DNA of 5,399 nt from JBNJEA01 sp051745395 (GCA_051745395.1 JBNJEA010000177.1:1-5399), one strand, 5' to 3'; counted from the first letter of the stretch, positions 1 through 5,399 are shown. Made by a program: numbers and translations. The notes: a model not told the origin generated them from the letters alone.

Positions 1-258
1 TCCCGTGCCTGGCAGGAAGGGTATCGGCAGTTTGACTTCGGCCGGACCGGGGATGACAACCCCGGCCTGGCCGAATTTAAATCGCGCTGGGGGGCGCGCC
101 GACTGGACCTGCATTATTACTATCTTCCCGAAACGGAAGGAATAAGCTTGATGCGGCAAAACCATAAACTGAAAAACCTGATGGATCATACCGTAAGAAA
201 CGCACCTTTGATATTAAACAGACTGGGCGGTAATTTGTTATACCGGTTTTTGATTTGA
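1..258 (+). CDS. FemAB/GNAT-like acyltransferase, C-terminal end (5' part outside window)
   Basis: Only the last 85 residues are present; frame 1 is open from base 1 to the TGA at 256-258, so the gene begins left of the window. The fragment carries the motif FDFGRT, then FKSRWG and HYYYLPE, close to the C-terminal signature of FemAB-like proteins (GNAT fold, Acetyltransf_6 type) associated with exosortase/PEP-CTERM and exopolysaccharide loci. It aligns without gaps to the last 85 residues of the next gene, with 49 identities by eye, so the two are paralogues from a tandem duplication. Family members are thought to transfer an acyl or aminoacyl group to a surface polymer or sugar precursor; the substrate cannot be read from this fragment. 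The next gene starts 27 bases downstream on the same strand with no terminator between, so co-transcription is likely. Family assignment is fairly sure; exact function is not. Confidence 0.85.
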   Translation, partial: SRAWQEGYRQFDFGRTGDDNPGLAEFKSRWGARRLDLHYYYLPETEGISLMRQNHKLKNLMDHTVRNAPLILNRLGGNLLYRFLI

Positions 259-285
259 ACCTAAAAATTTAGTTGAGTCAACCCT

Positions 286-1362
286 GTGCATACACGACCC
301 GCCAGCCTGGCCATTACAGCAAAAGTCAAAAATCCGGTACCGGATTGGGACTTTTTTGTTCAAAGACACCCTCTGGGCGAAATTTACCACACGACCAGCT
401 GGCACAATGTTATGGAAAAAACATTTCATTTCAAGCCGGCTTATCTGAAAAAACAGGATGCAGAAAAAAACATTGTCGCCGGCATCCCATTTGTCAGAAC
501 CCAACACCTGCTGACACGCAATAAATTATCCGTGGTACCCGGCGCCCCGCACTGCAACCCGCTGGTGGACAGTCAGAAGGATTACGATCAGCTCATAACG
601 CACCTGCACCATTTCAAAGATACACACCGCTTACAATCCATCGAACTCAGAACGAGCCGGGATTTTACCTTTGATTCGGAAAAATTCGGCAGCCGGGTCA
701 ACGGGTTTAGCACCTATGTGCTCGATCTCGACAAAGATATCAATGACATCCACAAATCGTTTCACAGGACCTGCGTCCGGAAAGCGATTAAAAAGGCCTT
801 CAAAAACGACCTGGAACTCCATATCGGCCACGGCGAAAAGGAACTGGAAATTTTTTACAATTTTTACATGATCATGCGGAAAAACAATGGATTGCTGCCG
901 CAACCCTATCGGTTTTTCGCCAACATGTGCAAAGAACTGGCCCCCAAAGGGATCTTAGACATTTATATCTGCCGCCGGAACGGCAAAAACGCCTCAGCCA
1001 TGATCCTGTTGAAATTCAAAAACAAGGTGATCTGTGAAATTTCGGCCACGTTGCCTGAAATGTATCAATACCAGACCAGCCCTTTCCTTTTCTGGCATGC
1101 CATTTCCAACGCCCACCGGCAAGGATACAAGCAATTCGATTTTGGCCGCACCAGCGACGACCACCACAGCCTTTCGGCTTTCAAGTCCAGGTGGGGAACC
1201 CGCAGGGTCCCGCTCCGATACTACTATATTCCCGAAATAAATGGCATGGCGCAGATGCGGAACCAAAGCACATTAAAACGCCTGATGGAGCACACGGTGC
1301 AAAACGCACCCATGTTTTTCAACCGCTTTTTAGGCAATATGTTGTACAGATACCTGATGTAG
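286..1362 (+). CDS. FemAB-like (GNAT superfamily) acyltransferase, exopolysaccharide/exosortase type
   Basis: A complete 358-residue protein, about the usual length for the single-polypeptide FemAB-like family. The GTG at 286 is the first possible start after in-frame stops at 262 and 274. It is preferred over the ATG at 412 because the intervening residues (WDFFVQRHPLGEIYHTTSWH, about 21-40) look like the family's conserved N-terminus; the ribosome site is weak. The central region (about 160-180) has the Arg/Lys-rich segment typical of these proteins (HRTCVRKAIKKAF). The C-terminal GNAT-like half carries FDFGRT at 284-289 and FKSRWG at 299-304, followed by RYYYIPE. No signal peptide or membrane span is seen, so it is probably cytoplasmic. 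It follows a paralogue by 27 bases, a tandem pair probably belonging to a surface-polysaccharide cluster upstream. The acceptor substrate is unknown. It is convergent with the next gene; I see no strong terminator in the 65-base gap. Confidence 0.85.
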   Translation: MHTRPASLAITAKVKNPVPDWDFFVQRHPLGEIYHTTSWHNVMEKTFHFKPAYLKKQDAEKNIVAGIPFVRTQHLLTRNKLSVVPGAPHCNPLVDSQKDYDQLITHLHHFKDTHRLQSIELRTSRDFTFDSEKFGSRVNGFSTYVLDLDKDINDIHKSFHRTCVRKAIKKAFKNDLELHIGHGEKELEIFYNFYMIMRKNNGLLPQPYRFFANMCKELAPKGILDIYICRRNGKNASAMILLKFKNKVICEISATLPEMYQYQTSPFLFWHAISNAHRQGYKQFDFGRTSDDHHSLSAFKSRWGTRRVPLRYYYIPEINGMAQMRNQSTLKRLMEHTVQNAPMFFNRFLGNMLYRYLM

Positions 1363-1427
1363 CGACGTTTTCCCTGGAACGAAAAAGACATCGAAGGCAA
1401 AGCAGGGACCGGACGCAGGAGGGGAAA

Positions 1428-2264
1428 TTATTGCTTTTCTGCTTTCACATCCACCGCACTGTCAATGCGCCGGATCGTCTGCCCGATAAAGTCCGCATCC
1501 TCTACAATGACGGCAATGGCATCATTGGGGCAAACACCGGCACAACGCCCGCAGCCGCGGCACATCTCCGAATCAATGACCGCCTGCTTGTTTTCGATCC
1601 GGATGGCGCCCACAAAGCACACATCGCGGCTACAGCGGCCGCAGCCGGCGCATTGATCCGTTACTTCGACCCGGACCCCGGGCATCCGTGAAACATTTTC
1701 ACTGATGCGTTCATCAATGACCGGCAAAACCTTCCACAGACAGCAGCACGGACAGCAGTTGCAGACCGTCAGGAGCTTTTCCGGCGGTCCCACACCGAGC
1801 CACACCGTATCGAGCTTGTTTCGCCCGATCAAATGGACCAGGCCGGCTTCCCGGCAGCGTTCGGCATGGGCCAGGGCCTCTTCCATGGTCACGGGCCGGC
1901 CGAATTTCGGGTTGATATGACGGGCGGCCTCGCCCATGAACAGGCATCCCAGCTCCATCGGGTAATCCCGGCATCCGGAGGAATCCCGGCAGATGCAGAA
2001 ATCCATGATCCAGTGAAAATCGGCCCGCCGAATAAAATGATCCAGTACTTTCGACGGCACCGCCATGCTGCCGGGGTCGTCGGTTTCAACCGATTCATTG
2101 ATTTCGATGACCCGGTCCTTCGGAAGATAAAAGATCTCGTCGTTTTCGAAAAGCATGTGACGGACCAGGCGGCCGACGGGGGAAAACCGGGTCAGGCGGG
2201 ACCAGAAAAACCGCTGGGAAAAGGTCCGGTTGATCAGTGTTTTGACCCAATAGGGGCTGCTCAT
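1428..2264 (-). CDS. 4Fe-4S ferredoxin-domain protein with extra Cys clusters
   Basis: A 278-residue iron-sulfur protein, probably cytoplasmic (no signal peptide or membrane span). The C-terminal domain (about 200-255) is a two-cluster bacterial ferredoxin. The second motif is canonical, C235-x2-C238-x2-C241-x3-C245-P. The first is C205-x2-C208-x2-C211-x4-C216 followed by F, so it has one extra residue and no proline. Further N-terminal cysteines are C90, C92, C98 and C107, then a dense CNCCPCCC run at 168-175. These could bind an additional cluster or metal (inference). Residues 1-60 are basic and aromatic-rich, then NDEIFYLPKDRV. Similar uncharacterised proteins are, as I recall, common in anaerobic Desulfobacterota; an electron-transfer or redox-sensing role is likely but the partner is unknown. 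The ATG at 2264 is supported by AGGA seven bases upstream. It is monocistronic here: a 380-base gap lies upstream and the neighbour at its 3' end is convergent. Confidence 0.88.
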   Translation of the reverse strand: MSSPYWVKTLINRTFSQRFFWSRLTRFSPVGRLVRHMLFENDEIFYLPKDRVIEINESVETDDPGSMAVPSKVLDHFIRRADFHWIMDFCICRDSSGCRDYPMELGCLFMGEAARHINPKFGRPVTMEEALAHAERCREAGLVHLIGRNKLDTVWLGVGPPEKLLTVCNCCPCCCLWKVLPVIDERISENVSRMPGVRVEVTDQCAGCGRCSRDVCFVGAIRIENKQAVIDSEMCRGCGRCAGVCPNDAIAVIVEDADFIGQTIRRIDSAVDVKAEKQ

Positions 2265-2271
2265 GGGAGTT

Positions 2272-2275
2272 TCCT
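2272..2275 (-). promoter_or_regulatory. Ribosome binding site of the ferredoxin-like gene
   Basis: On the - strand the sequence reads CAGGAAACTCCC directly before the ATG, placing AGGA seven bases from the start codon. This is a good Shine-Dalgarno match and fixes the start at 2264. Confidence 0.7.
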
Positions 2276-2285
2276 GATTTAAAAG

Positions 2286-2309
2286 ATCCGGTTTTTGATT
2301 ATCCGGTTT
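2286..2309 (-). repeat. Pair of 9-base direct repeats upstream of the ferredoxin-like gene
   Basis: ATCCGGTTT occurs at 2286-2294 and again at 2301-2309, a 15-base period (on the - strand AAACCGGAT, six bases, AAACCGGAT). The pair sits between the possible promoter and the ribosome binding site, where a regulator or leader RNA element could act. Chance occurrence is possible and no known operator is recognised. Confidence 0.4.
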
Positions 2310-2353
2310 GCTCCGATAGCCGGTACATGCCAGTCATAAAAAGATTACTACCG

Positions 2354-2381
2354 AATTTATCGAAATCGAGATCGCTATCAA
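2354..2381 (-). promoter_or_regulatory. Possible sigma70-type promoter for the ferredoxin-like gene
   Basis: On the - strand, TTGATA (2381-2376; five of six to the -35 consensus) is followed after 16 bases by TAAATT (2359-2354; four of six to the -10 consensus). Transcription would begin near 2347 and give a leader of about 80 bases that includes the AAACCGGAT repeats. A GATAAT at 2303-2298 is an alternative -10 box but has no partner -35 at 17 or 18 bases. Confidence 0.3.
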
Positions 2382-2404
2382 AAGCATTCCATCCGCTCAA
2401 GAAT

Positions 2405-2569
2405 TCGATACACAGAAAAAAAGCAATTTGCTCCGCCCGTCATGCCCGCGAAGGCGGGCATCCAGTTCTCCATGTAGCAAAAAACTCTGGATGCCTGGCT
2501 CCCGAAAGGGTCCGGGACAGGTCCGCAGGCATGACGGGCGAGGCGATGTGCTTTTTTGTTATGTACCGA
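2405..2569. repeat. MITE/REP-like element with imperfect terminal inverted repeats
   Basis: Two arms, 2405-2446 and 2528-2569, are inverted repeats with 33 of 42 pairs by eye. They include a perfect 13-base core (CGCCCGTCATGCC at 2434-2446 against 2528-2540) and matching A-run/T-run ends (2417-2422 against 2552-2557). Inside, GCCCGC-GAAG-GCGGGC (2444-2459) forms a hairpin, GGCATCCAG (2457-2465) pairs with CTGGATGCC (2487-2495), and ATGCCTG (2491-2497) pairs with CAGGCAT (2526-2532). The core resembles the dispersed 'CGTCATNCCCGCGAANGCGGGNATCCAG' repeats that are abundant in many proteobacterial genomes (from memory). No transposase is encoded, so any movement would need help in trans. TA dinucleotides at 2409-2410 and 2564-2565 occupy equivalent places in the arms and could mark a TA target duplication, which would suit an IS630/Tc1-type parent (speculative). 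Because the arms end in A and T runs, transcripts of either strand may fold into a terminator-like structure. Confidence 0.72.
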
Positions 2570-2644
2570 CTTTCATGAAATAATTATTATTCGATAACAA
2601 GAATAGAAACCAGGAATTTTCCGAACAACCAAACAACAAAACTC

Positions 2645-3703
2645 TCACGCCGCCAGGCGCTGCTGCATCCATTCAAGCATATAGGGCCAGGTCACCTCGG
2701 GGGCATGCCGGCCGCAGATCAGGTCACAGTGCCCCCAGTGCAGCCCGTTGTTCGAATTCTCCCCGAAGGTCTTGAACGTCTTGTCCTGCGCCCCTGCTTT
2801 TTCATAGGCATCGCGGACGGCTTCCGGGGGGACGGCCACGTCTTCGTCGCCGTTTACAAACAAAATCGGGGCGGTTAAATCGGCAATGTGTTCTTCGAAA
2901 TCCACCCGCCCGTCGCTGCTGACAAATTTGCCCCATGCGCCCCATTCAAAGAAAAACTTGATGACATTGAAACTCGTCCGGTCAAATCCCTTGACGATGC
3001 GTTCTTCCAGGATGTCGCGCTCAATGCTGCCCGGATACCATATCTGCAGCGGAACGGAGCGGTAGGCGGGATTGTCCAGGACAAAAAGGGCAAACCGGGC
3101 CATCAGGCCGATATAGTCGATGTAGAAAACCTCGGGCTGCACCTTTTGAAACGGATAGAGCCTTCCCAGCGAGACGCCGGTCCGGGCGATGGCCTTCAGC
3201 AGCGGGTTGCCCCGGGCCATGTAAAAGGGGCCGCCGATGGAAATGATACCGGCAAGCCGGTCCGAATAATCGGCAGCCGTGGCGTAGGCGATGGAGCCGC
3301 CCAGGCTGTGGCCCATGTAAAAGACTTTTTTGCCCCCGGTTATTTCGGCCACGGCATCGAATACCGCCGGCATGTCATAGTTCAGGTAGGTGTCGAAATA
3401 GGCGGGATGGTCGCTGCCGTTGGCCCGTGACATGCCGTGGCCCCGGAGCTCGATGTTAAAGGTTTCGAATCCGTGTTTGACCAGGTAGTTTTCAAGACTC
3501 CGGCGGGTCAGCGTCCAGGTATACCGGTTCTGCCCGAGGCCGTGGACCAGCATCACGTGACCGGCCGGCTTTCTATCCACGGGCGTCTTGCGGGTCATGA
3601 TGAGGTTCATGTGATCGGCGGTTGTCACTTCGTGGATCCGGCGGTAGTACGTCACCGTCTCCCCGTTGTTGACGATATTGGTGCGGGTCTGTTCGGATTC
3701 CAT
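2645..3703 (-). CDS. Alpha/beta hydrolase (lipase/esterase-like)
   Basis: A 352-residue alpha/beta-hydrolase-fold protein, cytoplasmic by sequence (no signal peptide). The oxyanion-hole region is LVHGLGQNRYTW (about 52-63). The nucleophile elbow is GHSLGG with Ser133, the acid is in NGDEDVAVPP (Asp288 most likely), and the histidine is in HWGHCDL (His325 most likely). The full catalytic triad is therefore present. The C-terminal stretch, GHCDLICGRHAPEV then WPYMLEWM, recalls lysosomal/gastric-lipase-like and PHA-synthase-like hydrolases, where a His-x-Asp pair precedes a similar helix. Residues 160-275 form a long insertion that could be a lid. Substrate is unknown; a hydrophobic ester is plausible. 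The start at 3703 has only a weak, distant AGGG upstream. It follows the PP-loop gene by 60 bases on the same strand, so the two probably share a transcript. The functional link to that gene is unclear. Confidence 0.88.
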   Translation of the reverse strand: MESEQTRTNIVNNGETVTYYRRIHEVTTADHMNLIMTRKTPVDRKPAGHVMLVHGLGQNRYTWTLTRRSLENYLVKHGFETFNIELRGHGMSRANGSDHPAYFDTYLNYDMPAVFDAVAEITGGKKVFYMGHSLGGSIAYATAADYSDRLAGIISIGGPFYMARGNPLLKAIARTGVSLGRLYPFQKVQPEVFYIDYIGLMARFALFVLDNPAYRSVPLQIWYPGSIERDILEERIVKGFDRTSFNVIKFFFEWGAWGKFVSSDGRVDFEEHIADLTAPILFVNGDEDVAVPPEAVRDAYEKAGAQDKTFKTFGENSNNGLHWGHCDLICGRHAPEVTWPYMLEWMQQRLAA

Positions 3704-3763
3704 TGTATTTTTCGCCCTTTTGCTTCGATCTGCTGCCGCAATCTACTTCATAATGGATCTCCA

Positions 3764-4771
3764 TCAGGAAATCAACCATCCATTGACTTCGTCCGGATCA
3801 AGGGGATCTACCGCCATCACCGAGGGCCCTTCCGGGCCCATAACCTGAACCTCGGCCGGCCGGTCGTTGGGGGCCTTGCTGTATCCGGCGCATATGGCGG
3901 CGGCAGTGGCAACGGCTTCTTTTTCCGCACCGCCGGCGATGAGTGCCACCGGGCCGGGCACCTTGTTCATGCGGATCCGGATATCGAAGGCAGGCCGGTA
4001 ATTGGCCAGAATGCGTTCATTGTCGGCCTTGGTACGCCCGACCACCACTTTGGGCCCTTCGGGCAGACGGATGTGCCGGCCGTGCTTGAGCAGCTCCAGT
4101 GCTTCGCGGCTCTGATCTTCTCCGTGATCAAACAGGTCCTTCAAACGCCTGGAAAACCCGGCATCGGTGAGCAGGCAGCCGCCGGCCGGGGCCGGATATT
4201 CGGAAATGCCGTATTGCCTGGCCAGCACCATCTGCGGCTTGCGGGAGCGGCCCGACAGGTCGTAGAGCTGCTGCCGGTCCACCAAGCCCTTTTCCTCCAT
4301 GGCGGTAACCGGCATTTTCTTTGCGGAAAGCGGCCGCAGGATCCGCTCCCCACAGCCGGAATGCTTTTCCACGTAGCGCATCGAGGACTTTGTCTGGGAC
4401 ATGGGCCGCTGGCCGAGCACTTCGCCGGAAAACAGAAAATCGGCACCCGTATCGGCCATCATTTCGCCGGCGATTTGAAACATCAGGGCATGACAGTCCA
4501 TGCACGGGTTCATATGCTGGCCGTAGCCCACCGGCGGGTTTTTGAGCATCGGCATATACCGCTCGGTAATGTCTTTTACAATCAGCGGAATCCCGGTCAT
4601 TTTTGACGCCTTTTCCGCCTTCTCCGAAGAAAAAAACGGCGTAACAAACGCCACCCAGGTCACATCAATGCCCTGCTCCCGTAACACCACGCCGGCCAGG
4701 ATGCTGTCCAATCCGCCGGAGCAAAGCCCCAGGGCTTTTACTTTCATTTTCATTTCATTCATGATATTCAT
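3764..4771 (-). CDS. PP-loop (ThiI-like) tRNA sulfurtransferase-type protein with NFACT-R-like C-terminus
   Basis: A 335-residue protein. The N-terminal domain is an ATP pyrophosphatase: the PP-loop SGGLDS is at 18-23, followed by a Rossmann-like strand. Further motifs are NPCMDCH (Cys90, Cys93), SGEVLGQRPMSQ (115-126) and APAGGCLLT (Cys199). In ThiI and MnmA, which share this fold, ATP adenylates a tRNA uridine and active-site cysteines carry the sulfur; Cys90, Cys93 and Cys199 are candidates here (inference). The N-terminal THUMP domain of classical ThiI is absent. Residues about 240-300 (VVVGRTKADNE, VPGPV, AAAICAGYSKA) resemble the NFACT-R RNA-binding domain, which could replace THUMP in tRNA binding. 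It is thus a ThiI/MnmA relative, not canonical thiI. Start choice is open: Met1 (4771), Met4, Met7 and Met9 (4747) are all near, none has a strong ribosome site, and relatives often begin around MKVKALGL (Met9). It heads a probable operon with the hydrolase and is divergent from nth. Confidence 0.85.
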   Translation of the reverse strand: MNIMNEMKMKVKALGLCSGGLDSILAGVVLREQGIDVTWVAFVTPFFSSEKAEKASKMTGIPLIVKDITERYMPMLKNPPVGYGQHMNPCMDCHALMFQIAGEMMADTGADFLFSGEVLGQRPMSQTKSSMRYVEKHSGCGERILRPLSAKKMPVTAMEEKGLVDRQQLYDLSGRSRKPQMVLARQYGISEYPAPAGGCLLTDAGFSRRLKDLFDHGEDQSREALELLKHGRHIRLPEGPKVVVGRTKADNERILANYRPAFDIRIRMNKVPGPVALIAGGAEKEAVATAAAICAGYSKAPNDRPAEVQVMGPEGPSVMAVDPLDPDEVNGWLIS

Positions 4772-4777
4772 AAAAAA

Positions 4778-5399
4778 ATGGCACCAGCAAACAACTCCAG
4801 CGCCGAACGGATCCGTAAAATCCGAAAGATCCTAAACGCCGCGTACCCGAATGTCAAGACGCAGCTATCGCACAAAACCCCTTTTCAGCTTTTAATCGCC
4901 ACGATTCTTTCGGCCCAGTGCACGGACCGGCAGGTCAACGCCGTCACCCCGGCGCTTTTTGCGCAGCTCAAAACCCCGCAGGATTTTGCCGAAGCCCGTC
5001 TTGAAACCATTGAGTCGCTGATCCGGCCCACCGGTTTTTACAAAAACAAGGCCAAACATCTCCAGAACTGTGCCCGAGCGCTGGTCGAAAACTTTGACGG
5101 ACAGGTGCCGGGCAACCTCGAGGACCTGGTGAGCCTGCCCGGCGTGGGCCGAAAAACCGCCAACGTCGTGCTCGGCGCCGCCTTCGGGATCCCGTCCATG
5201 GTGGTCGACACGCACGTGGCGCGCATCTCGAGGCGGCTGGACCTAACCCGGCACACCAATGCCGAAAAAATCGAATACGATTTAATGGCGGTAATTCCCC
5301 AAGAAGAATGGAATGATTTTTCCCTGTGGATGATCTACTTCGGCCGCCGGATCTGCACGGCCCGAAAACCGGACTGCCCGAACTGTTTTTTGAACCATT
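4778..5399 (+). CDS. nth: Endonuclease III (DNA glycosylase/AP lyase), 3' end beyond window
   Basis: The frame is open from the ATG at 4778 to the window edge, giving 207 residues; the E. coli enzyme has 211. Nth removes oxidised pyrimidines from DNA and cuts the abasic site in base-excision repair. Visible landmarks are FQLLIATILSAQCTD (36-50) and the helix-hairpin-helix LPGVGRKTANVV (120-131) with the catalytic Lys126. VDTHVAR (143-149) follows, with the catalytic Asp144. The start of the C-terminal [4Fe-4S] motif is present, with Cys193, Cys200 and Cys203 at the family's C-x6-C-x2-C spacing; the fourth Cys, expected near 209, falls just outside. No other in-frame start lies nearby upstream, and homology begins at about residue 11, so 4778 fits. 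No Shine-Dalgarno sequence is visible; the preceding bases are a run of A. It is divergent from the PP-loop gene, so any nth promoter must overlap that gene's 5' coding region. I found no good match there. Confidence 0.95.
   Translation, partial: MAPANNSSAERIRKIRKILNAAYPNVKTQLSHKTPFQLLIATILSAQCTDRQVNAVTPALFAQLKTPQDFAEARLETIESLIRPTGFYKNKAKHLQNCARALVENFDGQVPGNLEDLVSLPGVGRKTANVVLGAAFGIPSMVVDTHVARISRRLDLTRHTNAEKIEYDLMAVIPQEEWNDFSLWMIYFGRRICTARKPDCPNCFLNH
4829..4857 (-). promoter_or_regulatory. Probable sigma70-type promoter for the PP-loop gene, inside nth
   Basis: On the - strand a perfect TTGACA (4857-4852) is followed after exactly 17 bases by TAGGAT (4834-4829; four of six to TATAAT). Transcription would start near 4822 and give a leader of about 50 bases before the start at 4771. 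The site lies within the 5' coding part of nth on the opposite strand, as it must, because the two genes leave only 6 bases between their start codons. Confidence 0.5.

Larger units (their letters stand above)
2265..2644. other. Gene-free intergenic stretch (380 bases)
   Basis: This lies between the start of the ferredoxin-like gene and the stop of the hydrolase gene, both on the - strand. It is AT-rich on both sides of a GC-rich repeat element. It contains a ribosome site, a 9-base direct repeat, a possible promoter and the MITE-like element, each listed separately. The remaining part (2570-2644) is AT-rich, with a short palindrome TAATTATTA near 2580. It shows no gene and no convincing independent terminator for the hydrolase. 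The one open frame across it (2327-2578, +) is the translated repeat and not a gene. Confidence 0.8.

Noticed and set aside
1371..1408. Inverted repeat TCCCTG...CAGGGA between the convergent FemAB and ferredoxin-like genes, considered as a terminator
   Set aside because: Only six pairs with a 26-base loop, and no T run follows it on either strand.
1191..1691. 166-codon + strand open frame running from the FemAB 3' end into the ferredoxin-like gene
   Set aside because: It overlaps two well-supported genes in the wrong frame and strand and its translation has no family signature.
1833..2282. 149-codon + strand open frame opposite the ferredoxin-like gene
   Set aside because: Shadow of the cysteine-rich - strand gene; no motif and no ribosome site seen.
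2309..2330. TGGCATG...GGC on the - strand, considered as a sigma54 (-24/-12) promoter
   Set aside because: The GG to GC spacing is one base short of the strict sigma54 spacing and the TTGC box is absent.
2434..2540. CRISPR-like or tandem repeat array
   Set aside because: The repeats are inverted arms of one element, not evenly spaced direct repeats with spacers.
2327..2578. 83-codon + strand open frame in the intergenic region
   Set aside because: Its centre (HAREGGHPV, then AGMTG) is the translation of the inverted-repeat element, a frequent source of spurious predicted proteins.
2888..3430. 180-codon + strand open frame opposite the hydrolase
   Set aside because: It lies wholly antisense to a gene with a complete catalytic triad and shows no domain-like pattern.
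3437..4606. A 389-codon open frame on the + strand, longer than the PP-loop gene opposite it
   Set aside because: The - strand carries the full PP-loop motif, conserved cysteines and hydrolase N-terminus. The + frame is rich in Gly, His, Arg and Pro with no recognisable motif, typical of an antisense shadow in GC-rich DNA, and it spans the boundary of two real genes.

Overview
The window looks like chromosomal DNA from a moderately GC-rich anaerobic bacterium. Desulfobacterota (the former Deltaproteobacteria, sulfate-reducer-like) is the best guess. It rests on three things: a cysteine-rich double-[4Fe-4S] ferredoxin-like protein, a stand-alone PP-loop tRNA-thiolation-type protein with an NFACT-R-like tail, and FemAB-like acyltransferases of the exosortase/exopolysaccharide type. 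This is inference from protein flavour; no rRNA or other marker is present.

Left part (1-1362, + strand): the 3' end of one FemAB/GNAT-like acyltransferase gene and, 27 bases later, a complete paralogue of it. Over the shared 85 C-terminal residues I count 49 identities, so they are a diverged tandem pair. They probably belong to a cell-surface or exopolysaccharide locus that lies mostly upstream of the window. This block looks AT-richer than the genes to its right.

Middle (1428-2264, - strand): a 278-residue iron-sulfur protein convergent with the FemAB pair. It has a C-terminal double-cluster ferredoxin domain and two further cysteine clusters. Upstream of it is a 380-base gene-free stretch (2265-2644). 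That stretch holds a good ribosome binding site, a 9-base direct repeat, a possible promoter, and a MITE/REP-like element of about 150-165 bases with long imperfect terminal inverted repeats and internal hairpins.

Right part: on the - strand, a PP-loop (ThiI-like) sulfurtransferase-type gene (4771-3764) is followed after 60 bases by an alpha/beta hydrolase gene (3703-2645), a probable two-gene operon. Divergent from it is nth (endonuclease III, DNA base-excision repair). It starts at 4778 and runs off the right edge only a few residues before its last cluster cysteine. The two divergent start codons are just 6 bases apart. A good sigma70-type promoter for the PP-loop gene (TTGACA-17-TAGGAT) lies inside the nth coding sequence.

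I see no phage, CRISPR, toxin-antitoxin or obvious new defence system. The points most worth a second look are the Cys-rich ferredoxin-like protein, the PP-loop/NFACT-R fusion, the MITE-like element and the interlocked divergent start region.
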